This document shows positions 1 to 11,602 of a DNA stretch of 64,000 nucleotides, one piece after another. Made by a program: the position numbers and the translations under genes. Numbering within the stretch: position 1 is the stretch's first letter; each line of letters opens with the position of its first letter. The notes below the pieces were generated by a model. It was not told the origin of the DNA. It did no database searches and saw nothing but the letters and a program-made list of their open reading frames with translations. Location: positions 1,488,001-1,552,000 of the forward strand of contig JARGXX010000092.1 of the NCBI GenBank assembly GCA_030374765.1, read 5' to 3'. Source of the stretch: Agarophyton chilense. Its lineage: Eukaryota > Rhodophyta > Florideophyceae > Gracilariales > Gracilariaceae.

Positions 1-1243
1 TGGCCCCAGCGAGCCGAGCATGCTTTTTCGGCAGAGATTCACCTGAGGAACTATTATCACCATTGGAAACCTCCCGGTCACTCAAATTTAGACCATACCG
101 GGCATCGAAATCGGCAGTAACCCTCTGGGACATCACCTGCGCATTCTGCTACAGAATTTTACCATAGCAGTCTTCAGATTTTGACCCTGTTGGACAACTG
201 CGGCGTACCGCATCGAGCGACGTGCCCAAGAGTAAGCTTTCCTCAGGACTGTGGCATTGTCAATCGACGCAGAAATACCAACGGGATCGCGCGCGACCCA
301 TGGAAGAATTCCGCGACGGGAAGGAGAAAAGATGAATCTGAATCGGGCAGGATGACCGACGTGACCCCGAATGGACGGAGCGCGAACTGCACTTTACGGC
401 TGACGATGCGCGTAGGGTCGTCAAAGAAATACTGAAGGATAGGAAAAGCGGCAAGGAACCCCCCCCCCCCCCCAGTGCGCGTACAGTACCTTCGGTGAAT
501 TAATTGCCAACCTGGCGCCAAGGATCAGCTCTTACGCACTGGTACCTTCGAGGGTGTTGGCCATGCGACTCCGCATCGAGCCCACTGGTAACAAGAGCAA
601 CTAAGCCCCGAATTGATCATAAGACGGCGACATGTCAGGCAGCGCACCACTCGTGTCCAGACCATTAGGACGTTGAGAATCACGACGTTCCGACTCCGAA
701 GGCAAGATTAAAGGTTAACCCATAGGTCCAGTTACAGCTAGACCCCCAGGAAGGTGGGAGGCAATTTGGACTTCGCCGTGACGGTCGAATCCTAAGGAGG
801 GAGATATGTTAAGGGGCGATGACAACGGTTGAGCTCTGTAAGCCGCCGGACCCTGAAGGATCTTGCAGATGACACGTGGACGGGTTGACCTCAGGTGGAC
901 TTATGTAGATTAATAATTTATTTTAATTAGTGTAATAGATTAGCATTACAGTGACAGGGAGATCCCAGCGCCTCGCCTGTACTATTTACTTGGCTCGAGT
1001 GACGCTTCTCCCTTACAGTAAGGTAGGCACCGTTAGGATACTAAATAACCCCCTTTGGTATACTAGTTCCACCCTTTGGTCTTCAAGCCTTCGTTTCCGT
1101 AGCTCCAACCTGTAGGACTACGCAGTAAACGCCAGCCCATTGCACCAAGTACTCTGTGAGTGCCGCCGTCAAGGATTCCGACCTTACGACCCGCTCTACC
1201 ACAATATCACCGGTCGAGACCAGTATGCTGACCCAACCCGTCA
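1..1243. other. Gene-poor leader region, possible LTR remnant
   Basis: No convincing gene. There is a 15-base C run at 459-473. A purine-rich stretch at 791-804 is followed by TGTTA at 807, the arrangement expected at a polypurine tract/3' LTR junction, and an AT-rich stretch follows at 906-950. I could not find a second copy in the window, so calling it an LTR is a guess. Confidence 0.25.
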
Positions 1244-2233
1244 TTGCGTTACAAACTTGCAAGATATGAAGAGCTCCTAAGTGGTAACGATGGCTACGTA
1301 GACGCGTTTCCGGGTCAGGAGGGTGCAGTGGGGACGAATGGCTTCTGCAGCGAAAGTAACATGCAATGCGATGAGGCCTGCCCTACAAACCAAAAACGGG
1401 GTGCAATAAACAATTCTGAGAATTGTGGCGACATCAGAGTTCCTCTAGACTTAGAACCGTCTGAGTATGTTTTCTTCGAAGAATTGGTCGCAAAAGTCGC
1501 AGAGAAAGGTGTTTACGAATGTTGTTGCGAGGCCGCGCGCGACAGTATATATCCTGCGGAAGACATACTTAATCCTTCTCAACTGCTAGAAGAAGATTTA
1601 GAAGGCGAAGGTTTTCAGAACATTGCTCTTATTGTACCGTTGGAAGAGCTTTCGACAGTTTTTTTGCGGATGCGGGGATGGGTTTACAAAATCCCTGAAG
1701 GTGGGCATATTCCTATTTGAAAAGATTTGCCACAAGGTGAGATCGTTCTCGAAGGTCAGAAGTAAACGCACGATGGAAGGAATCCCAGTAAAAGATCACT
1801 TCGGAAGGGTTCCGGTAGTGCTTTCCTGCCCATCCTACGTACGCAAGCTCAATATCCAGAGAAGGGGGATTTTAAGATTTTCGCTTTTATTCCAGACGAA
1901 CAAGCCGACATCCAGTTTCCAGTGGCTCGATTGCAAAATACGTTTCAGAGAGTAACGCAAAATATTATTTTGACTTCGAAATCAAAACCCAGCTCCGCGC
2001 CTAACTTCTACGAGAAGCTCTCCAGTCATTCTTTGAGAAATACGCTTCATTAAACCGTATGATTCATTCAAAGGAAGTAGGGCTACTATACAGTATGTCA
2101 AGTATTTTGTAGATGATATCTCAGAAATATCGACAAGGTGGTTGACCAGTTTTGGATAAAACGGTGGATTCAATGCACCAGCTTCGACGCAAGCTTCACA
2201 GTTTTTCCAGAAAAAGATTGATCCAAATGTCAC
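1244..2233 (+). pseudogene. Decayed coding region of unknown family
   Basis: An open frame of 158 codons (1244-1720) has no ATG near its start and contains an acidic, Cys-rich stretch. Coding-like sequence seems to continue in other frames to about 2230, for example the run FKIFAFIPDEQADIQFP near 1880 and YDSFKGSRATIQYVKYF near 2060. The shifts between frames and the stops suggest a broken gene. I do not recognise the family. It lies upstream of the copia element at 2825 and could be host or element derived. Confidence 0.35.
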
Positions 2234-2824
2234 ATATCTCTCGTTCTAGCTGCAGAATTGATAAATCTATCCAAACTTATTTACAGAATCTGCGAACATT
2301 TCCAAATTGACGTGCAACGTCTTCTTCCAAAGTATATAAAGATAAGAGTTAACTTGAAACGCTTTGTTGCCGTCCGCTGTAGCTTTCAGTTTGCTTTAGA
2401 GCATATCTAAAACCCTTTCTTCGAAAATCACTCAGTGCCCGTAGCCTCTGTTTTGCGTTTCTTCGGTCGTAAAACGTCTATATAAGCGTCGCAGGAGCGC
2501 TCGGGAAACGATACCGGCGAGGAGGCGATGGGCGCGCACATAGAAGCCTCAGTCAGAATCACATTGGTTTTCAAAGAGGTCTTCGTACCCCATGGCGTTG
2601 ATGATTTTTGGGGGCATTTTTAGTTGTGTTGTTAAAGAGCGGAGCGATTAGGGAAATCTGCAGAACTTTACGGTGGTATTCAAAAATCAGCCTACTTGCC
2701 TCTGTGGATTCCTGGGGAAGCGCAGCGAAAGGTTAGAGTCCATGGCGGAGCACGAGTGGCGGTTCCAAGACGTTACGATGGAGAGGATCTTGGGGTTTTC
2801 GAGTTGCCGTGACGAGCGCAATGT

Positions 2825-2960
2825 TGTCACAACGCCTGTGTCCACGTAACAAACGATACGGAGACGGGAATGCCGCCGTCGGTACCGGTGACTTAAGGGA
2901 CCAAGAGTCTTCCTTTCCATTATAAACTGTCCATTTTACGGGTCCGATTTATTGTAGTCA
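2825..2960 (+). repeat. 5' LTR of copia element
   Basis: Begins TGTCACAACGCC and ends TTGTAGTCA, so it has TG...CA ends. It is repeated at 7382-7517 with the same length (136 bp) and about 85% identity. The repeat stops cleanly at both ends. Confidence 0.8.
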
Positions 2961-3177
2961 CCGGTTATGGGCACTATTTCATCACTATAACAACCTCTCA
3001 CTCGTTCGGTGTAGACACATAACGTACACGTCTACTTCCGCCAAACCGTCGTTCAAGACGTATTCCGAACGTCAGTCTTCCGATTCCGAAGGCGCAGCTC
3101 GCGCCGAAGCCCACCATTCTCTATTGCTGCGCAGGCAAAAGCTAATAGACCTACAGTGGAAAACCACAAATACTGTT

Positions 3178-3882
3178 ATGGAAAAAATAACGCACTCAAC
3201 CGCTGCGGGACCTCCTCAGCAACAACAAACGCTTCTACAAAAACTACTGGAAACGTTGCAAACAACGTCTTCGCACACGTGCACTTGGGACTTTAGTAAC
3301 GAAACTCTAAAAGATCTAACGAATACGAACTTCAAGAAATGGCAGGCACGACTTTCTGATGTTCTAGCAACACACGGATTCTCGGAAATCCTCACTGACC
3401 AATTTTCATTGAACACTGCCGAAAACAAGAACGCCTTCGCCTCGTGTCGGTCGTTAATCAACAACAGTATCTCGGACAAAGTTAACAAACTGCTTCCAGA
3501 CTCGGTCTTCCCCCAAACGACCTTCCAGATAGTAAAATATCTGAAGTCTTTTTTGGACACCTCTGCACAAAAAGACAAAAATCAACTCCTCTCCGAGGTA
3601 CAGAGCCTCAAATTCGACTCCTCAGATGGAATCGAGAAGTATATCGAAAAGCAAAAAGCTTACAAAGCGCTTTTGATCGAGACAGGCGCTTCGGATCTAA
3701 TATCCGAAACGAGAACCATCAAACTTATCCTGAGAGACCTGTCATGCACAACGAATCCGTTCACGAACATTTGCAGACACAAAACACCATCGCCACTGCT
3801 GACAGTCGAAGATCAACCCCCGCGTTCCAGCGATCTACTACACTCTAGGAAGAAGACTTGGGGAAGCTACTTAACGCGTTGA
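3178..3882 (+). pseudogene. copia gag remnant
   Basis: The open frame runs upstream to 3124, but the first ATG is at 3178 (MEKITHSTAAGPP). About 234 codons encode a helical, charged protein with the layout of copia capsid (UBN2-like) proteins, such as the segment LTNTNFKKWQARLSDVL. The frame changes near 3860 into the protease-bearing frame, so the gag-pol reading frame is broken or shifted there. Assignment rests on position and general resemblance. Confidence 0.55.
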
Positions 3883-4793
3883 ACAGAATGAATGGTTATC
3901 TGCGCAGCATTGATGAGCGAATGGCAGCACAGGGTACGTACGAAGAAAAACTCAGTAGCGGTACCGACTCAGCACCGCTAGGACGTGCTCCCAGGAATCG
4001 GAAGCCCCAAGCCTGCAAAGCGTCGGGCAACAGTGCAATTGCACAACAGCAAGAGCCCAACTCTCCAGCCAATGATTACATCAACGCCCAGATTGCACAG
4101 GCGATACAAGCCATACAGGAGGCGCAGAAAACTCGAGATAGTGAATCCGACAGTAAGTATATTCTCGACTCTGGAGCTCACCCGTCTCACACAAACATCC
4201 GACCTCCAGACTGTCAACCACTAACACATCCTACGTGCACCGTCATCGCAAACGCATCTTCTATCCCCATCAAGATGAAGGGCACCCTGACAATGGTCAC
4301 TTATCGCGGGCACACCCTTCAGTTGCAGTCTCTAGTTTCCGAGCAGATGCGAAAAAGGCTGCTTTCAGTACACGACATTGCGGAGAAGTTTGGCCTCGTC
4401 ATATTTTCCCCAAGCAAAGCATACATATTGCAGACGAAACCGAGAATGAAAATCATCGGCACAGAAACTTGTTCTGCCGATGGATACACGATAGGAATTT
4501 GTGTAAACGACGTACCCCCTGCAACCTTTTGCAGTATCCGTACCTTCACTAATACACCCGAGACCAAACCACAGTCGAGTCAACATACACGCAATACTCC
4601 AAAAACTGCTTCAAGTCGGCGGAAACCCGCCACATACAAAGAAACACACTCCGAACCAACTAGGCCCCGAGTCAAAGCAGGACAATCACCCCAAACATCA
4701 AGAAGACCGAAAAACCCAAAGACCCAATCGCCAAAGCCTTCCACGAATGGCTCCCCAAGTACAACCATATATCCCTGCGTACAACACAGATAA
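3858..4793 (+). pseudogene. copia protease region
   Basis: The frame contains the retroviral-type aspartic protease motif LDSGAHPSHTNIR near 4165, with the catalytic Asp in DSGA. It is preceded by a Gln/Ala-rich linker and followed by a low-complexity Pro/Thr/Ser/Lys-rich tail unlike a normal integrase zinc-binding region. The frame then stops at 4793, about 160 bp before the integrase frame opens. No intact link between protease and integrase remains. Confidence 0.65.
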
Positions 4794-4956
4794 TGGCAAG
4801 CACGACCTCCTCCAGCTGCCTTCTAAACTGATAAACAACCCACCCCCTCTATCTTGTTTTGCATTTGCGCACGGCAAAAGCCGATCGCGCTAACACAAGC
4901 GCGCCCCCCACGCCTACCAAATTGGAAAGTCGCTTTCTTCAGATATATGCTGCCTA

Positions 4957-5724
4957 ATGCGCACGGAATCGCACTATGGAAACAAGTACTTTGCAGTCTT
5001 TCCGGAAACACGATCAAGATTCCTCATTGTCCTTTGCAAGTCGAGCAGAACACAATTGCTACGCCACATCACCGATGTGATTGCATTAATGAAAAACAAG
5101 TTCGGATCTGCGCCTTTGATATTCACATCCGATAATGCCGGGGAGTTCGTATCCTATGCTGCACGAAAACTGTTTTCATCATGCGGCACCACTCCCCGAC
5201 CCTCCACCCCACACAGTCCCCAGGAAAACTCTCTCGCCGAAAGAGTAATAGGCACAATCATCCGCGCTATGCGCGCAAAGCTTAACGACGCTGGACTCCC
5301 CGACGAGTTCTGGGAAGACGCTCTGCGAGACGTATTATTCAAAAACAACAGAACGGTTCACTCCTCAACAAGCCACATCCCGTTTACAGCCTGGCATCAA
5401 CAGGCCCCGACTTTCGCATATTTTTTCGCCTTCGGCCAACTCGGCCTCCCACCAATCATCGCGGACAAAACCGCAATGAAGAAACTGGACTCCCGTGGAT
5501 CCATCGTGATGTATCTGTACGGCATTAACGACTCTCACATCATGGTACAGGACACACGATCTGGAAAACGCAAACAAATACGCGACCTCGACTTCAAACC
5601 ATATCGAACCTCCAACGACTCTGGTAAGACCAACACCATGGTATTCCAATGCTTTAAGCCACCCCCCGACACCCAAACTAATCGTGAACAACACACCTGC
5701 GCCCACCTCTCGTCCACAAGCTGA
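4957..5724 (+). pseudogene. copia integrase core remnant
   Basis: The segment carries the integrase catalytic DDE core: TSDNAGEF (second Asp) followed by HSPQENSLAERVIGT (the Glu), then the downstream region with FGQLG and GYRLY-like sequence (VMYLYGINDSHIMVQD) that is typical after the copia core. The N-terminal HHCC zinc finger is not seen in frame. It overlaps the RT frame by 41 bp in a different register. Confidence 0.8.
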
Positions 5725-6193
5725 CAAATACCCAGAATCCTCGCTCTGGGCTAAAGCTCACGACGCAGAAATCGATAAACTCGACCAACTTGAGGTCATC
5801 AAGTGGCTGCTACCGTCACAACTACCTAAACGCCTCATTCCATCCACCATGAAATATCGCTACAAAAGGGACATCTCGGGCACCATTAGCGAACGCAAAT
5901 CCCACTTAGCAGTTCGCGGAGACCAAATGCGGCCGTTTGATGATTACAACCCCGAACACACGTCGGCTCTCTTGGCCCAAAAGAAAACTGTACGACTGGT
6001 CATTGCACTGGCCGCCACATACCGCCTCCACTTGGAGCACTTTGACGTCACCACAGCTTACCCTCACGAACAATACCGGTTTGAGAAGCGAGTCTATGTG
6101 CGGCAACACCCGCAATTTGACGAATCATTCAAACACAACACCGCCGGAGGCCAACTACTCCGCAAACTCTATGTAATTCCATCTGGGCTTTAG
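5684..6193 (+). pseudogene. copia reverse transcriptase, N-terminal part
   Basis: Encodes the start of a copia RT: WAKAHDAEIDKLDQL, then KYRYKRD, then LALAATYRLHLEHFDVTTAY, which is the palm segment carrying the first catalytic Asp (HFDVTTAYPH for the usual QMDVKTAFLN/H). It stops with VIPSGL* at the point where copia RTs read YGLKQSPR. The YVDD box should lie downstream and is lost in the decayed sequence. Confidence 0.8.
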
Positions 6194-7381
6194 TTCTATC
6201 TTAAAGGCGCTATCGCTTGCCTTCAGGCCCGTGGATACCGACAATCACAAGACGACCCTTGCTTGTTTACGTCAATTCAGGACCCCGGTTCATAAACCGT
6301 AGTACGTCTCAACAGTGACGATTTCCTAGTCGCTTCCACTCATAAACATCTCTTGGAAAAGCTCTACCTCCAACTACAATCGAAATATGTAATTCGCCGC
6401 ATCGGAAAACAGACGCTCTACTTTGGGTCGAGAATACAATAATATCCAAACGCCATCTTCGGGAATCATCCAATATATATAAAAAACGCTTTATCGATCG
6501 CCAACATGGCAGAATGTAACCCTCGTATTACTCATCACGCACCCAAGCAATCCTTTCAGGCCCCCTCCGAATCAGACACATTCACACCCGAGTAAAGCGC
6601 CGTATATTGCCAGACTATCGGTGTTTTGAGATGGATCGCTGACTGCACCCACCCGGCATAGCGTTTTCAGTCGCTGAACTGGCTCGTGCCTTGAACAATA
6701 CTACTTTCAGGCACAAACGCTTGTTAAAAGAACGTCTAAAATAGCTCAAGGGCACACAAGACTATGGCATTTTCTACCGTTTTGGGAGCAACATTCGCAC
6801 TTTGCTCGACGCAGTCATCTACGCAGACTGAGACTTTGTTTCGGATGAAACTACGCGCAAGGTTACTGGATATATCATCACTTTCAATAATTCTCCCGTA
6901 GCATGGTCTTCATCACAGCGGTATATCGTCGCTTTTTGTACGGCAGAAGCAAAATATGTTACAGAGATCTCCGCGGTTAACACTACTCTATTTATTCGAC
7001 TAATGCTTAAATTTTTTCAACTACACACTAACGAGGCATCCTTGTGCTACCCAGAAAACCAGGCGGCCATCTAAAGTGCCAAAAAACAGAAATTAAAAGC
7101 GAAAAAAGCCCATTGACGTGCGCCACCACTTCATACGTCACAAAACAAGCAACAAAAAAATCGCCATAAAGCATATTCTCTCTTCTCAAAACGTTGTGGA
7201 CATTCTAATGAAATCTACGCAACGTAAAATATTCACCCATTTATGTAACAAACTCTAAATTCTGCAAACCAAACAGCTTGTTGAGCATGGTAGATTTGAA
7301 AAGGCGTGTTGTCACAAAAACATCGTTTGCTCATCAAAGAATAATTTTAACTCCTCAGCTTCACCCTCATCGTCCCTCAGT
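6194..7381 (+). pseudogene. Decayed RT/RNase H tail of copia element
   Basis: No long frame survives. Short stretches in different frames still look like the C-terminal half of copia pol, for example near 6900 a stretch similar to the RNase H region with a Trp-Ser-Ser pattern (AWSSSQRYIVAFCTAEAKYV, read from about 6899). The distance from RT to the 3' LTR fits a full-length element with no large deletion. Confidence 0.5.
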
Positions 7382-7517
7382 TGTCACAACGCCTGTGTCC
7401 ACGTAACACACGATACGGAGACGCGAACGCCGCCACCGGTACCGTGGACTTAAGGAACCAAACGTCTTCCTTCCCACAATAATCTTTCTCTTTCACGGGT
7501 CCGAGTCGTTGTAGTCA
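7382..7517 (+). repeat. 3' LTR of copia element
   Basis: Second copy of the 136-bp repeat at 2825-2960, with no length change and about 21 substitutions. Confidence 0.8.
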
Positions 7518-8091
7518 CACTCAACGCTTTTTAGAGTGGAAAAGGGGACAAGAACATCTGGGAAAGGCGGCTTCTGATTGGCCGGTGACTTTCATCCAGT
7601 AATGAAGTGGCCTCGATTTGCCATGAAAAAGCCGAAATCGACCGGCTGGCCATAGACGGGTTTGGTTTCTTTTTTTTCCGTTTATGTGTGATACAGTACG
7701 GTATCGTGTGGCTAAATATGAATGGATCAAGCTCCAAACTGACCGAGAAAATTGAAAAACATGGGAGTGTTCTATTCTAATTTCGGTCACTGTATGTCGT
7801 CGGCAGTCGCCGGCGGTTAAACCCTCATGTGTGCTATGCGTAAGGGATATAACATTATTGAGTTTGCTCTCATGGCGTATGGGGAGCCCGGTTGAGATAG
7901 ATCCCTGTTCAATAATTGATTTTAATTTAATCTATTCCCTACAGAACATACTCTTTGTATTTTCGCTTTTGCGCCTTCCACTGAGCCGAGGTCTTCGAGG
8001 GATTTGTTCGTCACGCCATACCATTCGGCAATCTGGCGAGCGAGTTATGACGCGAAGGGTGCGACGACTGGGCAGGATGGAAGAAGAATAT
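7518..8091. other. Intergenic; diverged outer edge of the palindrome
   Basis: No gene seen. The last 120 bases or so (about 7970-8091) are recognisably the reverse complement of 13811-13935, with many substitutions, whereas identity becomes essentially complete at 8092. See the palindrome arms. Confidence 0.5.
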
Positions 8092-8619
8092 ACATAGATT
8101 CAAGAACTGCCGTAAAGCTGCAAAATTCTTGAACGAAAATCCCCACTCTCCCGCGATGGCGATGGAGTTGTGTTTCATTGTCAATCTTCTGCTGTGTCCA
8201 AGACTCTTTGGGAATTCGTTCGGAAACAACTTGGGTTCTCGATGCATTTCTTGGCCAATCGTATAGAACCCGAACGCTACACATGAGGCATGAAGCTCAT
8301 CGCAAACTACAGTATGAGTTTGAATCCAGAAAACGTCGGGTTCCAGCATTCTTCTGGATCAGATAGCTTTCTTTTCGCATTTTTTCATTCCTCTGCTTTT
8401 ACGAGCGATCATTCTTCACTGAGCACAGTATCTTCTTCTATCTTTACAAATTTCCCAGCAAGGAGAGATGCGTACATTTTATCGCTGAGCAAGTTTGGAA
8501 TCAGGCTTAGATTTTCTTCTTGCATAAGGTTTTGCTGATCTCTATATCCATACAATATCTACAAGACCTCTAAAAAAACTACGACTATCGAACTCTGTAG
8601 GCTGCTCTGACGTTTCCGG

Positions 8620-10299
8620 CTATTCATCAGCTCTGTCGCTGCGGACAGCCTCAGCGTTTTCAGCATCTGCCACCGGATCTAATTGAGCGAAAGATCGACT
8701 GCGTTCCGCCGCAACACGTTTGTATTGTTCCGTTCTCAAACGCTGCTCGAGAGCATCCGATTGATGTTTTGCAGCTCGCAACTCCTCACGAAGTCTGCTA
8801 ACTTCTTTTTGTTTGCTCCCCGCGATGTCCTGCAGTGTTTCCAGGTTTTTGTCTAGTGCATCCAACTTCTTTGATGTTTTTGACACACCATTGTCATGGT
8901 CTGTGTATCCAGAACGCTGGCTTCGCTGCCCACTTCGTCCAGAACCCGATCCCATCGAAAAAATCCTTCGGAAGTGCCGAAGCATCGAGGCGCCCTCATT
9001 TGCAGTTGGCACTGAGCCAGGATTATTTTCGGTTCTGTGGTTTGGGCGTTTGAGGTTTCGAAGTCCATCCAAGACTGGCCCTCGTTTCCCCTGTGTTTCC
9101 GAGGCTGCATGCTCTCCGACGTTTCCCCCGTTTCGTCGAAAACGGGCCGTCAGCTTGCGGGATATTCCTGGTCGAGGCGTGGCTTCGCCGGCATTTCTAG
9201 ATGATGATGGACTGTCCACAGGGAGCTGACCAGCATTGCTTGGCACAGAACAATTGTTAGAGTTATCGTTGTTTCGCCTTTCAGACGGTGTTCCGAGTTC
9301 ATTTGCGCCAACTCCCCGCCGTTCCGTTGCATTCCGGGTGAGTGTGGCTCCCACTCGACCCAGAGCCGTGGAGCCTTTGCGAACAAGAGCTTCTACCTGG
9401 ACTCCGAATTGGCCTCTGACGTTGCGTGCCTCTTGTCGATCCAAATTGTTCACCAGAAGCGTCCTTATCCCCCTTTGCTCACGCTGTAGTTCTTCTGCCT
9501 GTGCGTGAATAGTGTTGGAGGAGCGCTCAGCTTCCTGAAGCTGCTTCTCTAAAAGCTTCGATTGCAAAGTGGCCTGTTTCGCTAGTAGATGGGCCATTTC
9601 TGCGTCATGTTGAGCTTGGAGGGCTTTGACGTCTCCAGCATGGACGGCCTTCCGGAGACGCTCGATCTCTTCTTCCATACTCTGAACCATTTTTGCGAGA
9701 GAAGCATTCTTCGCAGTCAGGCCATACACCTCGTTATTCCTTTTGCGCAGCGCCGACGCTAGCTCTTTGCTCCTCTCCTTGTACTGTTCACAAGTAAACA
9801 TTACAATGATTTTATCGTTCAATTCCAGTTCTAGAGTCTCTTCGGCATCCGTAGCTCTGCATGTCATATCGTGGAGGCAACGTTTCAACGAATTGATGGT
9901 AGCTTGGTCTCTTTCCGAGTTGGTAACGCCGGCGTTCTTTTCGGAACGAGACTGGAAACTGTTTGCCAGAGCGAGCACAATCTCTCTTTTAAGAACCTCT
10001 CTCGACACGTTCACTCTTGCTCCATCCGCCGTGTCGCCTCTCGCTGCGGAGTAAAGTTGCTCAGTGATGCTCATGTTACGATCTCGTAGGTGAGCAAAGA
10101 TTTCCTCCATTAAGTCTTCCACAATCGAGCCTAATTCTTGCTTTTCATTAATACCGTCCTTCTGAACAACGTTTGATTCTGTGTTCTGAGAATCGGCCTT
10201 GGCAGACTGCTTCGAAACATCGTTACTTGAAGCATGTTCACAAGATTCACGCTCGAAAAAAGCTAGCAAACCAGCAAAAGATATCCTTGAGTTCGCCAT
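8620..10299 (-). CDS. Coiled-coil protein of unknown function, left copy
   Basis: A 559-aa protein identical to the one at 11603-13282. I chose the ATG at 10299 (MANSRISFAGLL) because the longer frame (to 10512) runs over a TATA box at 10440-10447 and a T/C-rich stretch that looks like 5' UTR. Two long heptad-rich helical regions (about residues 110-280 and 470-540) flank a basic, Ser/Asn/Arg-rich linker. There is no signal peptide or membrane segment. A structural or scaffold role is possible, but no family is recognised. Its twin is transcribed in the opposite direction from the other palindrome arm. Confidence 0.8.
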   Translation of the reverse strand: MANSRISFAGLLAFFERESCEHASSNDVSKQSAKADSQNTESNVVQKDGINEKQELGSIVEDLMEEIFAHLRDRNMSITEQLYSAARGDTADGARVNVSREVLKREIVLALANSFQSRSEKNAGVTNSERDQATINSLKRCLHDMTCRATDAEETLELELNDKIIVMFTCEQYKERSKELASALRKRNNEVYGLTAKNASLAKMVQSMEEEIERLRKAVHAGDVKALQAQHDAEMAHLLAKQATLQSKLLEKQLQEAERSSNTIHAQAEELQREQRGIRTLLVNNLDRQEARNVRGQFGVQVEALVRKGSTALGRVGATLTRNATERRGVGANELGTPSERRNNDNSNNCSVPSNAGQLPVDSPSSSRNAGEATPRPGISRKLTARFRRNGGNVGEHAASETQGKRGPVLDGLRNLKRPNHRTENNPGSVPTANEGASMLRHFRRIFSMGSGSGRSGQRSQRSGYTDHDNGVSKTSKKLDALDKNLETLQDIAGSKQKEVSRLREELRAAKHQSDALEQRLRTEQYKRVAAERSRSFAQLDPVADAENAEAVRSDRADE

Positions 10300-10439
10300 C
10301 GAATGAAGAGAAAATCGACGATTGAAAAACGGGAAAGAACAGTGAAAAGCAAAGAAGAAGAAGAAGATGTACAAGTTCAACGCTGGAGTTGTGGAGGTGG
10401 AGGAGGAGACACAAGTTGTCAGAAGCTTCAGGTGTTCGG

Positions 10440-10447
10440 CTTTTATA
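10440..10447 (-). promoter_or_regulatory. TATA box, left palindrome gene
   Basis: TATAAAAG on the minus strand, 141 bp upstream of the chosen ATG at 10299. It mirrors the box at 11455-11462. A pyrimidine-rich stretch follows it, as expected of a 5' UTR. Confidence 0.55.
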
Positions 10448-10821
10448 GTGTTTTCAAGACGGCTCAACCATTTCAACAAAGCAAGCACAGCTTCCCAAAA
10501 GTTGGTTGGCATTTACAATTCATACATTCCTGCATTGAGTTCAACTGGTGTACTGGCCTTCTTTGCGAGAAAATGAGTCTTCGGACAGAAGCGTTCTGCA
10601 ATACATTGTAAGTAAGCTAATGCACTCACAGAGCGACAGACAGTGAGAGCATTCAGCCGAGTACGGCCTCTCTGCTGTCTACATCCCGACAGAGGTGCTC
10701 CGTGCACTCAAGAGGAGATATGCACTGACAGTGTGTATCTAAGAAGTACACTTGGTAGAGCTGCACATGTTGTCAGACGTTATCCTGAAATCCAGTTCGA
10801 AATGTTAGCCTGAGGTGGGGT

Positions 10822-11080
10822 GCTTTGGAAATGTCAGTTTGTGGCCTCGTTTCGGGTCAACGTCGAGATTCTAAACGGCCAAACTCTCTTTCACGAGTGT
10901 GAATGTTCTTGGATAAAGGCTACGTGCTTGTATTCGATTCATTTTGATTCGCGATATACAACGGGTAACCGTTTTATCTCCAATGATGCCTTTATTTGGC
11001 AGCAAATCGGCAGAGAACTGATGTGATCTGTCAGACCATTGTTTGATTTGACTCATGAGCTACAAAGACATCTCCAATGT
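10822..11080. other. Palindrome spacer / shared divergent promoter region
   Basis: 259 bp at the centre of symmetry (10951). The first 10-15 bases at each side still resemble each other in reverse complement (TTGGARATGTC), and the resemblance then fades. So the spacer seems to be a diverged continuation of the arms, not unrelated DNA. It lies between the two divergent genes. No ORF is credible. Confidence 0.7.
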
Positions 11081-11454
11081 ACCCCACCTCAGGCTAACAT
11101 TTCGAACTGGATTTCAGGATAACGTCTGACAGCATGTGCAGCTCTACCAAGTGTACTTCTTAGATACACACTGTCAGTGCATATCTCCTCTTGAGTGCAC
11201 GGAGCACCTCTGTCGGGATGTAGACAGCAGAGAGGCCGTACTCGGCTGAATGCTCTCACTGTCTGTCGCTCTGTGAGTGCATTAGCTTACTTACAATGTA
11301 TTGCAGAACGCTTCTGTCCGAAGACTCATTTTCTCGCAAAGAAGGCCAGTACACCAGTTGAACTCAATGCAGGAATGTATGAATTGTAAATGCCAACCAA
11401 CTTTTGGGAAGCTGTGCTTGCTTTGTTGAAATGGTTGAGCCGTCTTGAAAACAC

Positions 11455-11462
11455 TATAAAAG
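11455..11462 (+). promoter_or_regulatory. TATA box, right palindrome gene
   Basis: TATAAAAG lies 141 bp before the ATG at 11603. It is the mirror image of 10440-10447. Confidence 0.55.
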
Positions 11463-11602
11463 CCGAACACCTGAAGCTTCTGACAACTTGTGTCTCCTCC
11501 TCCACCTCCACAACTCCAGCGTTGAACTTGTACATCTTCTTCTTCTTCTTTGCTTTTCACTGTTCTTTCCCGTTTTTCAATCGTCGATTTTCTCTTCATT
11601 CG

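Larger units (their letters stand above)
2825..7517 (+). mobile_element. Degenerate Ty1/copia LTR retrotransposon
   Basis: A 4.7-kb element bounded by two 136-bp direct repeats. Between them, in copia order, are gag, protease, integrase, then reverse transcriptase/RNase H, all broken by frame changes. The LTRs are about 85% identical by eye (21 differences in 136), so this is an old insertion. The 5-bp flanks do not match, so the target duplication is lost. The element cannot be autonomous. Confidence 0.85.
8092..10821. repeat. Palindrome left arm (2,730 bp)
   Basis: This arm is the reverse complement of 11081-13810. Every position x pairs with 21902-x, so there are no insertions or deletions over 2,730 bp. 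The only mismatch I saw is 10770/11132. All ORFs in all frames of one arm are reproduced in the other. Outside 8092 and inside 10821 the match drops abruptly to a diverged but still recognisable similarity. Confidence 0.95.

Noticed and set aside
8011-8349. 112-codon minus-strand frame at the palindrome edge
   Set aside because: It crosses from the identical arm into diverged flank, and the mirror copy changes frame content there. No sign of selection on the protein.
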